Positions 27,248 to 34,985 of a DNA stretch of 43,939 nt are shown piece by piece (position 1 is the first letter of the stretch; every line of letters begins with the position of its first letter). The notes under the pieces were generated by a model, which had not been told where the DNA came from, searched no databases, and saw only the letters and a program-made list of their open reading frames with translations. Position numbers and translations under genes: made by a program. Source of the stretch: Alphaproteobacteria bacterium (GTDB lineage Bacteria; Pseudomonadota; Alphaproteobacteria; RS24). The stretch lies in assembly GCA_949498175.1 (NCBI GenBank), contig CATDDF010000080.1, positions 1 through 43,939 on the forward strand, given 5' to 3'.

Positions 27248-27846
27248 TGGACTTATTCAACCCGCAAAGCCGCAATCTGCTGCCGCACAATGGCGAGGCG
27301 TTTTATTTCGGCCCGCTTTATGGCGCTGAAGAAGCCGATAGGCTTTTTGATAAGCTGATGGAAGAAATTGACTGGCAGCATGATCGGGTAAGATTATATG
27401 GCCGCGAGATTGTCACCAAGCGCGAAGTGGCGTGGCATGGCAATGCGCCTTATCAATATACCTATTCCCATAACACCAAAACGGCACTGCCCTGGACACC
27501 GTCATTGGAGAAAATAAAAGCGGTTGTCGAGGCGAAAAGCGGCGACAGCTATAATTGCTGCCTGCTCAATCTTTATCATTCGGGCGACGAAGGCATGGCA
27601 TGGCATGCCGATGATGAGAAAGAATTGCTGCCCGATGGTGCGATTGCTTCGGTCAGTTTGGGCGCGCCGCGCCGCTTTATATTTCGCAATAAGATCGATA
27701 AACAAAAAACCGAAATTTTGCTGGAGCACGGCAGTTTACTGCTCATGCGCGGCTCAACACAAAGCTATTGGGAGCACAGTCTGCCGATAATGAAGCGTGT
27801 TAAAGATGCGCGCATCAATCTGACTTTCCGCACGATTACCGCCTGA
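27247..27846 (+). CDS. AlkB-like 2-oxoglutarate/Fe(II) dioxygenase
   Basis: A 199-residue dioxygenase of the AlkB family, ALKBH2/3-like, which demethylates alkylated nucleic-acid bases oxidatively. The iron ligands are His120 and Asp122 (WHADDE) and His177 (WEHSLP); the 2-oxoglutarate-binding Arg is in RINLTFR. NLYHSGDEGMAWHADDE is the family core. The ATG at 27247 shares a base with the preceding stop; an upstream in-frame start would overlap that gene by 43 bases. The placement in a metabolic run, without ada or alkA, is unusual. Confidence 0.92.
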   Translation: MDLFNPQSRNLLPHNGEAFYFGPLYGAEEADRLFDKLMEEIDWQHDRVRLYGREIVTKREVAWHGNAPYQYTYSHNTKTALPWTPSLEKIKAVVEAKSGDSYNCCLLNLYHSGDEGMAWHADDEKELLPDGAIASVSLGAPRRFIFRNKIDKQKTEILLEHGSLLLMRGSTQSYWEHSLPIMKRVKDARINLTFRTITA

Positions 27847-27910
27847 TTTGCGCACTGGACTTTTGGCATCTAAATTGTCAATATCCGCATCAAGAAAGGG
27901 AGATTCTAAT

Positions 27911-28525
27911 ATGTTGACTTTGCACTTTGCCCCCAATTCGCGCGCCGTTCGGACGCTATGGCTGCTTGAAGAATTGGGGCTTGACTATGAGCTGAACCGA
28001 ATGGATTTCCACCCGAAAGATTTGAAATCCGACGCGCATCGCGCGCGCCATCCGCTGGGCCGGATTCCGGTTTTGGAAGATGGTGACGTTACGATTTGGG
28101 AATCCGGTGCGATTGCCGAATATATTCTTGAGCGCCATAAAAACGGCGGCTTGAAGCCGTCACCGGACGCGCCGAATTACCCAAAATATTTGCAATGGTT
28201 TCATTATTGCGAAGGCATGGTTATGCCGCCCATCAACACGATTGTCGTGCATACGATTTTACTGCCACCGGAACGGCGCGATGAAACGGCGCTCGGTCAG
28301 GCGCAACGGCTATTGGGCCGTGCCGTGCAACCGGTTGAAGAGGATATGGTCGGCAAGGATTATTTGGCAGGCGATTTTACGGCGGCTGATACCATGCTTG
28401 GCCATTCTATTATGATGGCCAATCGCATGGGTGTTGTGAATGAAGAGCATCCTAATTTATTGGCTTATATTGAGCGTCTGAAAGCCCGACCGGCTTTGCA
28501 GAAAGCTTTTGAGTTTGACGCTTAA
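27911..28525 (+). CDS. Glutathione S-transferase
   Basis: A 204-residue GST of normal length. The N-terminal thioredoxin fold includes FAPNSRAVRTLWLLEELGL with Ser as probable catalytic residue and the glutathione-binding GRIPVLEDGD...WESGAIAEY. The C-terminal helical domain contains FTAADTMLGHS, the usual N-capping box. The ATG follows GGGAG. Located 18 bases before an acyl-CoA synthetase. Confidence 0.92.
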   Translation: MLTLHFAPNSRAVRTLWLLEELGLDYELNRMDFHPKDLKSDAHRARHPLGRIPVLEDGDVTIWESGAIAEYILERHKNGGLKPSPDAPNYPKYLQWFHYCEGMVMPPINTIVVHTILLPPERRDETALGQAQRLLGRAVQPVEEDMVGKDYLAGDFTAADTMLGHSIMMANRMGVVNEEHPNLLAYIERLKARPALQKAFEFDA

Positions 28526-28543
28526 GTAAAGACTATACGAGAC

Positions 28544-30370
28544 ATGCAATTTACCGAACAAAAAATTACCACCGGAAAATATCTTTTCCGTTTTTTGAAA
28601 TTTCTCGCAACGCCCGGCGCAATCGGGCGCTTGAAGTCGCTTCTGACAACTCGCCCAAGCGATGAAGTGTCGATGATTGATTTCTTGGAGCGCCATGCAG
28701 TTGAACGCCCTGATGCGATAGCCGTCAAATATGAAGACCAAAAAATCAGCTGGGCTGAGTTGAACGCCAGAGCCAACCAAATGGCACATTATTTTCAGTC
28801 ACGCGGCGTGAAATATGGCGATAGCGTTGCGCTGAATATTGAAAATCGGCCGGAATTATTGGTCGCCGTATCGGCTTGTTTGAAGCTCGGCGCGATTGCA
28901 GGCATGGTCAATACGGGCCAAACCAATGAAGCGCTGGCGCATAGCTTGCGGCTTATCGAGCCGTCACTGATAGTTGTCGGTTCTGAATGTCTCGGCAATA
29001 TGGAAACGGTGAGCGATATATTGGAAGAGCAGCACGCCGATAAATTGCTTTATGTCGCCGATGCCGGACACGCCGGCCCACCTCAAAATTATCAAGATTT
29101 GATGGCTTTGGTGGCTGACCAGCCGGTCGAAAACCCTGTGCCAAGCAAAGTGCTGACGCTGGGCACGCCGATTTACTATATTTTTACTTCGGGCACGACA
29201 GGCTTGCCTAAAGCCAGTATCACCACCCATATGAAAGTGTTCCGTGCCGGTTTGCAGTTTGGCGTGAATGTGATGTCGCTCGGGCCGGATGATACATATT
29301 ATTGCGCCTTGCCGCTTTATCACTCAAATGCATTGGTTGTCGGCTTCGGCTCTTGTTTGTGCGGCGGCGCGACATTGGCCTTGCGCCGTAAGTTTTCGGC
29401 CAGTCAATTTTGGGAAGATTGCATTAAATTTGAGGCGACAGCCGCCATTTATATCGGCGAATTGCTGCGCTATTTGCTGGCTCAGCCGGAACGCGAAAGC
29501 GACCGCAGCCACAATGTGACCCGTGTTTTGGGCAATGGTTTGCGCCCCGATATTTGGATGGAATTCAAAAACCGTTTCGGCATTTCGCGTGTGCATGAAT
29601 TTTACGGCGCGTCGGAAGGCAATACGGGCTTTGTCAATATTTTCAATTTCGACAAGACGGTCGGTTGGTCGCCGCAAGTCGGCAAAGCATGGAATGTGGT
29701 TGCATATGATGTCGATGCCGATGAACCCATTCGGGGTGATGATGACTATATGAAAAAATTACCGGTTGGCGAAACGGGTCTTCTGATTATGCGTATTAAC
29801 GAGCAAAATCCGTTTGACGGTTATACCGACGCACAAGCCAGTGAAAAGAAAATCCTTCGCGATGTATTTGAGAAAGGCGATGCTTGGTTCAATTCCGGCG
29901 ATTTGGTGATCTTGCAAAAGCACGGTCACATTCAGTTCGGCGACCGCATTGGTGACACGTTCCGCTGGCAAGGTGAAAACGTCGCTACTACGGAAGTAGA
30001 AAGCGTGATTATGAAATGGCCCGAAATTGAAGACGCTGTGGTTTACGGCGTTACTGTGCCGGGCCGCGACGGGCGCTGTGGAATGTTGTATCTGACGCAA
30101 AAACAAGCCGGTGAGATTGACCTTAACGGTCTGGCCGCGCATATGCGCGAAAACCTGCCGCCTTATGCCGTGCCGCGCTTTATCCGTATCGGACAAAAGG
30201 TCGATGTTACCGGCACTTTTAAGTTTCAGAAATCGAAGTTGAAAAACGCCGCTTATAATGTCGAGGAAGTGGAAGACGATTTGTTCTTATTAGCGCGCGA
30301 TGCTGATGGCGTTGAACCGATGACAGCGGATTTGCAAGCCAAAGTGGATGAGGGCGCGATACGTCTCTAG
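28544..30370 (+). CDS. Long-chain acyl-CoA synthetase, FATP/FadD6-like
   Basis: A 608-residue adenylating enzyme of the FATP (solute-carrier-27-like) branch, activating long or very long chain acids. The P-loop is YIFTSGTTGLPKAS; FYGASEGN, NSGDLVILQKHGHIQFGDRIGDTFRWQGENVATTEVE and the C-terminal FKFQKSKLK region are characteristic. It is the last gene of the plus-strand run starting at 25512. The stop TAG overlaps the stop of the convergent ROK kinase gene, sharing a CTAG. A second acyl-CoA synthetase, of a different subfamily, lies at the left edge of the window. Confidence 0.94.
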   Translation: MQFTEQKITTGKYLFRFLKFLATPGAIGRLKSLLTTRPSDEVSMIDFLERHAVERPDAIAVKYEDQKISWAELNARANQMAHYFQSRGVKYGDSVALNIENRPELLVAVSACLKLGAIAGMVNTGQTNEALAHSLRLIEPSLIVVGSECLGNMETVSDILEEQHADKLLYVADAGHAGPPQNYQDLMALVADQPVENPVPSKVLTLGTPIYYIFTSGTTGLPKASITTHMKVFRAGLQFGVNVMSLGPDDTYYCALPLYHSNALVVGFGSCLCGGATLALRRKFSASQFWEDCIKFEATAAIYIGELLRYLLAQPERESDRSHNVTRVLGNGLRPDIWMEFKNRFGISRVHEFYGASEGNTGFVNIFNFDKTVGWSPQVGKAWNVVAYDVDADEPIRGDDDYMKKLPVGETGLLIMRINEQNPFDGYTDAQASEKKILRDVFEKGDAWFNSGDLVILQKHGHIQFGDRIGDTFRWQGENVATTEVESVIMKWPEIEDAVVYGVTVPGRDGRCGMLYLTQKQAGEIDLNGLAAHMRENLPPYAVPRFIRIGQKVDVTGTFKFQKSKLKNAAYNVEEVEDDLFLLARDADGVEPMTADLQAKVDEGAIRL

Positions 30371-31263
30371 GAATTATGGGTCGGCCATAGCCAAGCGGCG
30401 CCGCGCACACCGCTTGCATCGCCATGCTTGTTCTTCACCAGCCGCGTCTCGATGACATCTGAGAAAATATAAGCGTCCCAAATTTCGGGAATATGGGTGT
30501 AAAGCGCGTCGACATTGGACAAGCCGCCGCCCAGAACAACCACTTCGGGGTCAAGCAAATTAATGACGGCGCCCAAAGCGCGCGCCATGCGGTCGCATAA
30601 GCGTTCAAAGCTCGCTTTGGCGGCATCGCTGTCGCTGGCGATGATTTCTTCAGCTGTCAGCTTCTCGCCGGTTACGGCTTCATGGTCGCGCGCAAAACCG
30701 GAGCCGGAAATCCAGACCTCATTACAGCCATGCCGCCCGCAATAGCAGGGTGGGCCGGGCAGTTCATCGGCGCGCGGCGCAGCCAGCGGATTATGCCCCC
30801 ATTCACCGCCAATGCCGTTAACGCCATTTTGTAATTTGCCGTCAAACACCAAGCCGCCGCCGCAACCCGTGCCAACAATCACGCCGAATACGGACTGCAC
30901 GCCGGCACCTGCGCCATCAATGGCTTCGGATAGGGTAAAGCAATTGGCATCATTGGCGATGCGCACCGGTTGTGCCAATCGGCTTTCCAAGTCTTGTTGT
31001 ATGTCGCGCCCGTTTAAACTTTGTGTATTGGAATTACGCACCAAACCGGTTTTCGGCGAGAGGGATCCCGGCATACCAATGCCGACCGTTATCTCGTCTG
31101 TGCTGTGGCCACCGGCCTCAGAAACCAGTTCGGCAATCGTATCAATAATGGCTTTATAGTCGTCTGCCGGAGTCGGGCGCCGGTCGCGCCAGGCAATCTC
31201 TCCCGCATCGTCCAGCAATACGGCTTCCATTTTTGTGCCGCCAAGGTCAAGGCCGAAGCGCAT
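30367..31263 (-). CDS. ROK family sugar kinase, Mak-like
   Basis: A 298-residue cytoplasmic kinase phosphorylating a hexose with ATP. The phosphate motif LDLGGTK is at residues 5-11, the catalytic Asp105 is in NDANC, and the zinc site is His157 in EWGHNPL with Cys173, Cys175 and Cys180 in CYCGRHGC. The overall form (NDANCFTLSEA, GTGCGGG, HGDASGVRGAAWLWP) is closest to the Mak fructo/mannokinases, but such enzymes can also use glucose. It is the last gene of the glycosidase operon, coupled to the flavin monooxygenase by TGATG. It would feed the released sugar into glycolysis or Entner-Doudoroff. Confidence 0.93.
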   Translation of the reverse strand: MRFGLDLGGTKMEAVLLDDAGEIAWRDRRPTPADDYKAIIDTIAELVSEAGGHSTDEITVGIGMPGSLSPKTGLVRNSNTQSLNGRDIQQDLESRLAQPVRIANDANCFTLSEAIDGAGAGVQSVFGVIVGTGCGGGLVFDGKLQNGVNGIGGEWGHNPLAAPRADELPGPPCYCGRHGCNEVWISGSGFARDHEAVTGEKLTAEEIIASDSDAAKASFERLCDRMARALGAVINLLDPEVVVLGGGLSNVDALYTHIPEIWDAYIFSDVIETRLVKNKHGDASGVRGAAWLWPTHNS

Positions 31264-32342
31264 CAGATTTCCAAAGGCCCGTGGTCAAGCTTCGGCAGCA
31301 CATATTTACCGAACAAATCGCATTCATCTTGGTGCGGATAGCCCGATAAAATAAACGCTTCAATACCAAGCGCGCGATAGGCGTTGATTTTGGCAAGCAC
31401 TTGGTCCGGATCACCGACAATGGCTGCGCCACAGCCGGAACGGGCCCGCCCGACGCCGGTCCAGAGATTGTCTTCGACATAATCACCCGTGCCGGCGGCA
31501 TTGGCAGCGTCGCGCATTTCGGCCTGACGGCGCACGCCGTAAGAAGCGCTGTCCAAAGAGCGATTGCGGATTTCTTCACCGATATCGTCATCAAGTTTGC
31601 TGACCAGCGTGTCAGCGGCAGCGCGCGCCTCTTCTTCTGTTTCGCGCACAATCACATGCGCGCGATAGCCGAATTTCAGCGTGCGATTATAGCCGTCAGC
31701 GCGTTGGCGCATGTCTTCGAGAATATCGGCAACTTTATCCATCGTGTCGGGCCACATGAGAAACACATCAGCTTCCTGTGCCGCCACATCGCGTGCCGCA
31801 GGTGACAGGCCACCAAAGTAAAAGGGCGGGCATGTGCCGGAAACGGTCTGCATGCGCGGCGGCTCAAGGTCTAGCTGAATGTGTTCACCATCCATTTTGA
31901 CCGCCTCGCCATTGAGGAATTGCCGCAGCGCTTGCATAATCTCGCGCGTGCGTTGATAGCGCGGGCTACCATCAAGCATCTGCCCCGGCATGTCAGAAGA
32001 GATAATGTTAATGGTCAGGCGACCGCCGAGCATCCGGTCGAGCGTTGCCAATTGCCGTGCCAATTGTGGCACCCACATTTCACCGCAGCGCACGGCGACC
32101 AGCAGACGCATTTTCTCCAATAGCGGTGCAATGCCTCCGGCAAAGCTGATTGAATCCATGCCCAGCGTATAGCCTGAGGGCAGCAAAATATTATCAAAAC
32201 CGTTTTTCTCGGCTGTCAGCGCAATATCGCGGCAATGCGGCCAGCTGGCTTTCAGGCTCTGGTCTTCGACGCCGAGGAATTGATAATCATCGTCGCACAG
32301 GGCGGAGAACCAACTGATTTCGGCTTTTGGATGGTCTGTCAT
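31263..32342 (-). CDS. SsuD-like LLM-class flavin-dependent monooxygenase
   Basis: A 359-residue TIM-barrel FMNH2-dependent monooxygenase. It resembles alkanesulfonate monooxygenase SsuD throughout: Arg227 and His229 (GYRAHVIVRET), Arg301 (GVGRARSG) and Tyr335 (LSGYPH) correspond to SsuD active-site residues; the position of SsuD Cys54 is Leu60 here. SsuD-type enzymes split a C-S bond to release sulfite and an aldehyde. Lying inside an operon with a GH4 glycosidase, aldo/keto reductase and sugar kinase, it may be a sulfosugar (sulfoquinovose) monooxygenase as in the sulfo-SMO pathway. No flavin reductase gene is adjacent. The substrate is an inference; a non-sulfonate substrate remains possible. 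Confidence 0.9.
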   Translation of the reverse strand: MTDHPKAEISWFSALCDDDYQFLGVEDQSLKASWPHCRDIALTAEKNGFDNILLPSGYTLGMDSISFAGGIAPLLEKMRLLVAVRCGEMWVPQLARQLATLDRMLGGRLTINIISSDMPGQMLDGSPRYQRTREIMQALRQFLNGEAVKMDGEHIQLDLEPPRMQTVSGTCPPFYFGGLSPAARDVAAQEADVFLMWPDTMDKVADILEDMRQRADGYNRTLKFGYRAHVIVRETEEEARAAADTLVSKLDDDIGEEIRNRSLDSASYGVRRQAEMRDAANAAGTGDYVEDNLWTGVGRARSGCGAAIVGDPDQVLAKINAYRALGIEAFILSGYPHQDECDLFGKYVLPKLDHGPLEI

Positions 32343-32350
32343 TTGTATTC

Positions 32351-33265
32351 CTAAGGTAGGGGCAGGCCTTCACTGGCTTCAATCAGCGCATAGACATCTT
32401 GCCGCGTCAAGCATACAGACAAGGCTTGCGTCACCGCTTTGATGCGGTCGAGGTTTTGCGCGCCGATAATGGCAATCGGCGCGGCCGGATGAGCCAGCAC
32501 AAAAGCCAGCGCAATACCTGCGCGGTCGGTATTTTCGCGCGCCGCCAATTTATCGATTTTTGCCATTAATTCAGATTGCATATTGTCACCTGAAATAAGT
32601 TTGCCACCGGCCAAAGGCGACCAGGCGAGAAAGGCCGTGTCATTGGTCATGCAGCGATCAAGCGAGCCGTCGCGCAGCATGGTCAATGCGGCAAGCGAAT
32701 ATTCCGATTGCAGGGAGACGAGCGGGGCTTTCAGGAATTGGCGCAGCGCGTCTTCTTGCGCTTGCGTGTAATTGGAAATGCCGACCATGCCTATTTTGCC
32801 GGCTTGCACCAACCCATCAAGCGCGGCGGCCGTTTCAGCCGGATGGGCGAACATATCGGGGCGATGGATTTGATACAGGTCAATATGGTCGGTTTGCAGG
32901 CGCGTCAGCGAGGCATCGACAGCGGCGTTTAAATAATCGGCACCGGCAACATAGGGAATACCCGGAATAATGCCGCCCTTACTGGCCAACATCATGCGGT
33001 CGCGCAAGGTTTTATCGGCTGCCAGCACTTTGCCGAGTAACATCTCGCTCTCACCGAAAGCCTGACCGCCCCAATCAAGGCCGTAAACATCGGCATTGTC
33101 GATAAGGGTGAGGCCATTATCGAGTGCTGTTTCAATGCGCTGTGTTGCATCGGCGACATTATCACCGACCAAACGCCAGCAGCCGAAAGCCAGCGGGCCG
33201 ACTTGTTTGCCGCCAAGTTTGCGCGGTGCGCCATTGACCAAGTTTTCTTGTGTCCCAAAACTCAT
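32351..33265 (-). CDS. Aldo/keto reductase
   Basis: A 304-residue NAD(P)H-dependent (beta/alpha)8 reductase. The catalytic tetrad is Asp56 and Tyr61 (IDNADVYG), Lys96 (LASKGG) and His134 (YQIHRPD); ISNYTQ and IIGAQN belong to the cofactor site. The real start is the ATG at 33265, which overlaps the stop of the preceding gene by four bases (ATGA); a longer frame to 33535 is the shadow of that gene. Eight bases from the flavin monooxygenase gene, it could reduce the aldehyde made by it, e.g. 6-oxo-glucose to glucose. Other carbonyl substrates are possible. Confidence 0.93.
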   Translation of the reverse strand: MSFGTQENLVNGAPRKLGGKQVGPLAFGCWRLVGDNVADATQRIETALDNGLTLIDNADVYGLDWGGQAFGESEMLLGKVLAADKTLRDRMMLASKGGIIPGIPYVAGADYLNAAVDASLTRLQTDHIDLYQIHRPDMFAHPAETAAALDGLVQAGKIGMVGISNYTQAQEDALRQFLKAPLVSLQSEYSLAALTMLRDGSLDRCMTNDTAFLAWSPLAGGKLISGDNMQSELMAKIDKLAARENTDRAGIALAFVLAHPAAPIAIIGAQNLDRIKAVTQALSVCLTRQDVYALIEASEGLPLP

Positions 33266-34326
33266 AATCCGACCTCCGTCATGTCGACACGACGTTTTTC
33301 TGCCGCTGCCATTTGCGCCGCTACCCCCATAGCCACGGCACGATGACCGTCCAGCGCGGTTACCGGCACCGCCATATCGCCATGAATGCAAGCCAGAAAG
33401 GCTTTGTTCTGATGATAGGTTGCGCCCGAATGATAACCGGCATTCAAGATTTCGTCCGGCACATGAATATCCTCTTGCGCCACCTCCCATGTTTCGCGAT
33501 TGCCGTGTGTAACGATGTTTTGCGGCAGCAAGCATTCGACCTTTGCCCTATCGCCAATCGCCGCAAGTTCCTCGCTATGGCGCGAGCCTTCTGCAAACAT
33601 GCATAGATCGAGCATGGCACGCGCGCCATTGGCAAAATCAAACACGACATAGGCATTGTCCCAAATATCGGGGGTCTGGCCATGATATTTTTCGTCCAAA
33701 TGATTGACGTTTTGACCGCCCGAAGCGATTACGCCGGTCGGTTCACTGCCGATGATGAAGCGCATCAGATCGAAAAAATGGCAGCATTTTTCAACCAGTG
33801 TGCCGCCCGTATTGCGGTTAAAGCGGTTCCAATCGTCCACTTTCGGCAAAAACGGAAACCGATGTTCGCGAATGGCCAACATTTGAATTTGCCCGATATC
33901 CCCGCCATGCACACGCGAAATCATATTGTCGAGCGCCGGTTTGAAGCGATATTCCATGCCGACTTGGAAAATAATCCCATTATGGCCGACGCGCTGCATG
34001 ACTTTCTGCGTGTCGTCCAGATTGGTGCATAGCGGCTTTTCGCATAATATCGGCTTACCCGCTTCAAGGGCACTGTCGAGCACGTCAATATGATGAAAAT
34101 TCGGTGTCGCAATGACCAGCGCATCAGGGCCGTCATCGCCCAATAGGGTTTCAAAATCATCGGTCAGTGTCGGTGTGCCGTCCGCCATCTCCGCGGCTTT
34201 GGCCAGCATGGCCGCGTCCGTATCGGCCAGCGCCGTCACTTGCGCCCCGTCGAGCAAATTGAAATTTTGAATATGCTCTTGCCCCATCATACCGGTGCCG
34301 ATAATGCCAATGGTGATGTCGCTCAT
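33262..34326 (-). CDS. Gfo/Idh/MocA family oxidoreductase
   Basis: A 354-residue NAD(P)-dependent sugar oxidoreductase. The Rossmann motif is GIIGTGMMGQEHI and the conserved EKP is in LCEKPLC; the C-terminal region has WNRFNRNTGGTLVEKCCHFFDLM, the usual active-site helix with His. Family members oxidise a sugar hydroxyl or act as NAD-dependent glycosidases (GH109, GH179, GH188). It overlaps the AKR start by four bases and its own ATG follows the stop of the hydroxylase-like gene without a gap. In this context it may oxidise or cleave a glycoside; the exact role is not visible. Confidence 0.9.
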   Translation of the reverse strand: MSDITIGIIGTGMMGQEHIQNFNLLDGAQVTALADTDAAMLAKAAEMADGTPTLTDDFETLLGDDGPDALVIATPNFHHIDVLDSALEAGKPILCEKPLCTNLDDTQKVMQRVGHNGIIFQVGMEYRFKPALDNMISRVHGGDIGQIQMLAIREHRFPFLPKVDDWNRFNRNTGGTLVEKCCHFFDLMRFIIGSEPTGVIASGGQNVNHLDEKYHGQTPDIWDNAYVVFDFANGARAMLDLCMFAEGSRHSEELAAIGDRAKVECLLPQNIVTHGNRETWEVAQEDIHVPDEILNAGYHSGATYHQNKAFLACIHGDMAVPVTALDGHRAVAMGVAAQMAAAEKRRVDMTEVGL

Positions 34327-34956
34327 TTAACCCTCAAAACCTGACAGCTTTTTTGCTGTCGCGCTTTTTTCAACGTCGCCGGTAGTTTTCCATGTGCCAA
34401 GCATAATATCGCCCAGCCCGTTGGTGATGCCCCAATTATAATTTTCATTGTGGAAGTGGTGGCGCATATGTGCCTCGCGCAGACCGCGTCCCCAGCCGGT
34501 CAGCGGCTTATAGCTCTGGGTATGATGGGCCAAATGCACCCATTCATAAATCAGATAATAGGCCAATGAGGCGAGGAGCGGCATCAATACGTTCTCATGC
34601 GGCTGCCCGACCAACCAGACCATCAGTGCATAGCTGAGATAAAGCTGAATAAACATAATGATGATTGCGCTGATAGGCGCGAATTGCAGATCGCGTCGCT
34701 CGGGGTGCAAATGGTGGCCATGATGCAGGCGAATTTGATAATTGCGCCAAAAGCCCGGCGTGTCGGTCAGCGGGCTGTGCAATGTGTATTTATGCGTTAC
34801 CCATTCGAAAAACGGCGCGCTGGCTATCACCAGCAGCACCCATGGCCAGCTGTGCCATAGCGCCAATTCTTCAATGGCATAGGCGCAGAAAAACAGCGCG
34901 GCGAATAAAAATTGTACCGAGCCGTGGGTCACATAATTACGGAAAATATCTCGCAT
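34327..34956 (-). CDS. Fatty-acid hydroxylase / sterol desaturase family membrane protein
   Basis: A 209-residue integral membrane di-iron enzyme. The histidine clusters are HKYTLH, HHGHHLHP, HLAHH and HMRHHFHNENYNWG, as in the FA_hydroxylase superfamily. Four to five membrane segments. It would hydroxylate or desaturate an acyl chain or isoprenoid with O2. It is the second gene of the glycosidase operon, 29 bases after GH4, with its stop directly adjacent to the next ATG. Its presence among soluble sugar enzymes suggests a lipid-linked sugar as common substrate, or simple cotranscription. Confidence 0.87.
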   Translation of the reverse strand: MRDIFRNYVTHGSVQFLFAALFFCAYAIEELALWHSWPWVLLVIASAPFFEWVTHKYTLHSPLTDTPGFWRNYQIRLHHGHHLHPERRDLQFAPISAIIIMFIQLYLSYALMVWLVGQPHENVLMPLLASLAYYLIYEWVHLAHHTQSYKPLTGWGRGLREAHMRHHFHNENYNWGITNGLGDIMLGTWKTTGDVEKSATAKKLSGFEG

Positions 34957-34985
34957 TGAACTCTCCTGCCGATGACTTAGCAGAT

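Noticed and set aside
33266-33535. N-terminal extension of the aldo/keto reductase frame
   Set aside because: It overlaps the coding part of the upstream Gfo/Idh gene and has a Gly/Arg/Ser-rich sequence; the ATG at 33265 has an ATGA junction and matches the family start.
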